Origin: a virus
Length of the DNA stretch: 64,000 nucleotides
IMG/VR virus record: IMGVR_UViG_3300025121_000886
Location: 29,151 to 93,150 of that record
Strand: one strand, 5' to 3'
Below are positions 61,487 to 64,000 of the stretch, one piece after another. A model generated the notes under the pieces. It was given only the letters and a program-made list of their open reading frames with translations, made no database searches and was not told the DNA's origin. The position numbers and the translations under genes were made by a program. Numbering within the stretch: the first letter of the stretch is position 1; each line of letters opens with the position of its first letter.

Positions 61487-62530
61487 TTAATATTCATCAT
61501 GCATTGATGGTGTGCTATCAAAAAACTCTAAAGGTTCTTTTAAAGCTGCTAATAAACCTTCAAATTGAAAATTCAAATCATTTTCTTCAATAGGCTCATC
61601 AAAATACTTTTTGAAAACCTGTGAAAAAAAATAGGTTGGAACTTGTTTAAATTCAACCTCATTTTTACCCCGATGTTCAATGACAAAAAACGGGTGTGGT
61701 TTCATCTGTCTAATTCTTACATTCTCTACTTTTACAGAATTATACTTATTAGGAAGATCAAAGGAACATACTCTTGGAAAAACAAGAGCATCTGAGCCAA
61801 GCCTACCCAATAAATATTTAGCAGTTTCGGGGGCATTTACTCGAATGCTATCATATAACTCTTCTAGAAAAAACCGCTGTAATCTTTGAATTCTCTTTGG
61901 GTTCAAATTCCCAAAAATGACCTGCCTCAGATATTTAGAGTCTTTAAGATATTGACTTCCCCCAGCCACTTTATTCACCAATTCAGAATATGTAGACACT
62001 CCCCCAATTGCTTCAGGAATATAAGTTTTTAATACATTAAAATTGGCATTAGAGATATCTAAGATTGTGAATTCATTAAAACCTTTGACTTCATATTCCT
62101 CATCTTTGCCCGTGACCTTATATATATCTACTTCCTTTAACATATATGGTGAAGTTTCTCTCAAGGATTTCATTGGATACACATCATTCATATCGATCAA
62201 ACAAAATTTCTTATAAGCAGCTTGTTCTTTAATAAAATCCACAACCTTAAAAACAAGTTGTTGACCATAGGCAAATATATCTTGGCTTACACTTCTCTGA
62301 TCTTCGACAGTTTTTAGAGCATTTTCAAACTTATCTATAATATTTACACCCCTTCTTAAATATTCGAAGAGAGACAATTCAAAATAAGGTGATACAAACA
62401 ATTGAATTGGTATATCAAAATCATGACAAATACGCTTTCTTTCCCTCAATGTAAGAGAATTTATTGAAGAACACATCTCAACCATATCTAAAAGTTCGAA
62501 AGTAGTCAATTTTTGTCTGTTGAATCTCAT
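61487..62530 (-). CDS. Large unknown protein of the early block
   Basis: 347 residues. Helical N-terminus (LRERKRICHDFDIPIQLFVS), centre LKEVDIYKVTGKDEEYEVKG, and later ALVFPRVCSFDLPNKYNSVK, VRIRQMKPHPFFVIEHRGKN. No family recognised. GGAGAGTGATAC before ATG. Largest - strand gene near the window end. Confidence 0.55.
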   Translation of the reverse strand: MRFNRQKLTTFELLDMVEMCSSINSLTLRERKRICHDFDIPIQLFVSPYFELSLFEYLRRGVNIIDKFENALKTVEDQRSVSQDIFAYGQQLVFKVVDFIKEQAAYKKFCLIDMNDVYPMKSLRETSPYMLKEVDIYKVTGKDEEYEVKGFNEFTILDISNANFNVLKTYIPEAIGGVSTYSELVNKVAGGSQYLKDSKYLRQVIFGNLNPKRIQRLQRFFLEELYDSIRVNAPETAKYLLGRLGSDALVFPRVCSFDLPNKYNSVKVENVRIRQMKPHPFFVIEHRGKNEVEFKQVPTYFFSQVFKKYFDEPIEENDLNFQFEGLLAALKEPLEFFDSTPSMHDEY

Positions 62531-62533
62531 GTA

Positions 62534-62734
62534 TCACTCTCCATTAAAACCGATTTTTTTGGATATTTCTCTTGTCATCCCACCCAACTTTTTAAATTTG
62601 TCTTCTATGAGATTTAATATTTCAAGCTCAAAACTATTTTTAGGTGACTTCAAAAATCTATGCCAACGACAAATCATTTCGTGATCGGCTTCTAAGACAC
62701 GCTCTTTATCTGGATATTTCATAAAATACCTCAT
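62534..62734 (-). CDS. Small conserved-looking phage protein
   Basis: 62-66 residues (ATG 62734, or ATG 62722 behind GAGGTATTTT). YPDKERVLEADHEMICRWHR, RFLKSPKNSFELEILNLIED and GGMTREISKKIGFN form a layout seen in many phages (…ICRWxRFLxSP…GGxxxEISKxIG…), role unknown. The 62722 start is better placed for the ribosome site. Confidence 0.6.
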   Translation of the reverse strand: MRYFMKYPDKERVLEADHEMICRWHRFLKSPKNSFELEILNLIEDKFKKLGGMTREISKKIGFNGE

Positions 62735-62949
62735 ATCTTGTAATAAAAATTTCTAATTATTTTTAGATAATCTTCATTAAATTTTTTTGTATCTATTGAA
62801 TTTAATGAAAAACTTTTTTTATATTGAGCAACAAACTGTTTCATTTCCGATTTAAACCGAGAATCCACCAAGTCCATGATACCGGTTCCATCCCCAAATA
62901 TTAACCGTTCAACTCGTTTTATCTTTTTGTCAATTTCTTTTTTATTCAA
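62731..62949 (-). CDS. Small hypothetical protein
   Basis: 72 residues. DKKIKRVERLIFGDGTGIMD then QFVAQYKKSFSLNSIDTKKF. TTG start at 62949 behind AGGAGG. Overlaps the next gene (ATGA). Confidence 0.5.
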   Translation of the reverse strand: MNKKEIDKKIKRVERLIFGDGTGIMDLVDSRFKSEMKQFVAQYKKSFSLNSIDTKKFNEDYLKIIRNFYYKI

Positions 62950-63275
62950 AAAGTGTCCTCCTTATATTTTTTGTGGTATAACCCTAGACATTTCCCACCT
63001 TTACAGTCGCAGGAGACCTCAATACATCTAGGAAGATTATAATCATATTGCTTTTTAGCAGATAAGTTCGGACATCTTAAAAGTTCTTTAATATTCTCAA
63101 ATAAACCTATTTCAAAATAAGGATCAGATCGACTTCTTATTACGGATGTATATGTTCCAGCACTTTTTAGGTGTCTTCCTGCATGGGTCAAATAAATATA
63201 AGCATCATCTGGAATCAGAATAAAAAACTCTTTTCTGAGACGATCAAAAAATCTTTCTGATAATTTCTTTTTCAT
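62946..63275 (-). CDS. Small protein with C-terminal Cys cluster
   Basis: 109 residues. DRLRKEFFILIPDDAYIYLT, HLKSAGTYTSVIRSRSDPYF and a C-terminal CIEVSCDCKGGKCLGLYHKK zinc-like cluster. ATG 63275 overlaps the upstream stop. Confidence 0.5.
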   Translation of the reverse strand: MKKKLSERFFDRLRKEFFILIPDDAYIYLTHAGRHLKSAGTYTSVIRSRSDPYFEIGLFENIKELLRCPNLSAKKQYDYNLPRCIEVSCDCKGGKCLGLYHKKYKEDTF

Positions 63276-63622
63276 CTTTTAATATCTTGATCCTGTTTTG
63301 AAATAGACGCTACCAGATAGCCTAATAGCTTAACAAGACGATCAAACCACACTTCAGACATTTCTACGCCAAGAGGAAGATAATCTTCAAATTCATCGGG
63401 CGATATCACAATAAAAGAATGTACCCCCTCTTTTTCTGTATAGATATCCAAAATTATTTTTGCAGTAGATGAGCCATTCTCTATAGGTTCTAGAGAAAAA
63501 TTGATCTTCTTAGCCTCTAATAATAACTTTTCTAGAGTATCAGCCTTATCTTTTAAAAAATGTTCTCTGATACCGAATTCCTCTAAAGTGTCCATTATTT
63601 GACCTACCAAAAAACTGTCCAC
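63272..63622 (-). CDS. Small hypothetical protein
   Basis: 116 residues from GTG 63622, behind a perfect AAAGGAGATATTTTT; an upstream TTG is less likely. GQIMDTLEEFGIREHFLKDK and VHSFIVISPDEFEDYLPLGV. Unknown function. Confidence 0.55.
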   Translation of the reverse strand: MDSFLVGQIMDTLEEFGIREHFLKDKADTLEKLLLEAKKINFSLEPIENGSSTAKIILDIYTEKEGVHSFIVISPDEFEDYLPLGVEMSEVWFDRLVKLLGYLVASISKQDQDIKR

Positions 63623-63643
63623 AAAAATATCTCCTTTCAAATT

Positions 63644-63991
63644 TTAATGCCGTGACATACCTCGGGGCAAGCCCCAAGGCTTATAACGATTTAATTCTTC
63701 AATTATAATATCATACATTTCATTAAATGATTTCAGTTCATACACCGTATGAGTAGCTTTATTATATAATTCCAAGGTTTTTTCAATATTTCTATACAAC
63801 AAAGAATTTATATAAATTTCCTTTTTATCCGCTGCCTCAAAAAATTTTTTGAGCTTGGCATATTTTTCTACAAAATTCATAGGTATTCTCCCCAAAAATA
63901 AAGTGTGTGCTCTTTTCTCATTAACTGTCGAAAAACCAAAAGACAATAACATATCTTCATCGTGTATTCTACGAGAAATATAAAAGGCCAT
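63644..63991 (-). CDS. Helical protein whose C-terminus is IS-derived
   Basis: 115 residues. Helical body (MNFVEKYAKLKKFFEAADKK; YNKATHTVYELKSFNEMYDI). The last about 14 residues, YKPWGLPRGMSRH, are encoded by the IS right-end hairpin, so the original C-terminus was probably cut off or replaced by the insertion. Complete ATG at 63991. Confidence 0.5.
   Translation of the reverse strand: MAFYISRRIHDEDMLLSFGFSTVNEKRAHTLFLGRIPMNFVEKYAKLKKFFEAADKKEIYINSLLYRNIEKTLELYNKATHTVYELKSFNEMYDIIIEELNRYKPWGLPRGMSRH
63652..63681 (-). repeat. IS200/IS605-type right-end hairpin, copy 3
   Basis: On the - strand AGCCTTGGGGCTTGCCCC then GAGGTATGTCAC, one base from the right end of the intact element (22611-22638). 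No tnpB accompanies it, so only the right end or a non-autonomous derivative remains. Confidence 0.7.
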
Positions 63992-64000
63992 AAAGATATC

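Noticed and set aside
1-64000. Alternative genetic code (TGA or TAG recoding)
   Set aside because: All three stops end well-supported genes and none is seen in-frame inside conserved domains, except in the IS remnant.

Overview
The window is part of a large, AT-rich tailed bacteriophage genome (Caudoviricetes), probably jumbo-sized or close to it. Evidence: a head-packaging module in canonical order (large terminase, portal, head-maturation protease, HK97-fold major capsid protein), a long run of tail-fibre and tail-spike genes, and a densely packed opposite-strand block of small, mostly unknown genes. Most genes start behind clear AAGGAG/GAGG ribosome binding sites, ATG, GTG and TTG starts are all used, and TAA, TAG and TGA all act as stops, so the standard bacterial code applies. 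The host cannot be named from this sequence.

Layout. Bases 19-20.6 kb (+): packaging and head genes, neck/connector candidates, a RuvC-like resolvase, a zinc-rich protein with a possible sigma-region-4-like segment, and a putative baseplate protein. About 20.65 kb: one tRNA with a CAT anticodon. 21.2-22.6 kb: an IS200/IS605-type element carrying only tnpB, with its own sigma70-like promoter. 22.7-35.5 kb (+): peptidoglycan amidase, two tail-collar-like proteins, two beta-helix spikes, a three-member fibre family, a glycosyltransferase and several small proteins that share a helical-hairpin tag. 35.5-39.4 kb (+): small accessory genes. 39.5-42.85 kb (+): two tandem paralogues joining a SAM methyltransferase to an acyl/aminoacyl-transferase-like domain. 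42.85-64 kb (mixed, mainly -): early/accessory region with a LexA-type DNA-binding protein, a type IIG/ISP restriction-modification enzyme, a cluster of ADP-ribosyltransferase-like protein + DNA methyltransferase + macro domain, two arginase-fold proteins, a MazG-like protein, a nucleoside hydrolase, a VWA protein, a GNAT, many zinc-ribbon miniproteins, and two further remnants of the same IS family.

How the parts may work together. The + block builds and decorates the virion. The opposite-strand block looks like host take-over and genome protection: DNA methylation, restriction, ADP-ribose chemistry and nucleotide metabolism. Three signals go beyond gene calls. (1) A helical-hairpin motif of about 30 residues recurs in at least twelve otherwise unrelated proteins, usually at the N-terminus. 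(2) A short motif, CTGTAAA followed by A, T or G, is concentrated in intergenic DNA about 25-70 bases before start codons, and may be a phage promoter or operator. (3) The enzyme clusters (tandem methyltransferase/acyltransferase fusions; ART-like/methyltransferase/macro) look like undescribed modification systems. Tail sheath, tail tube and replication genes were not recognised here and probably lie outside the window.
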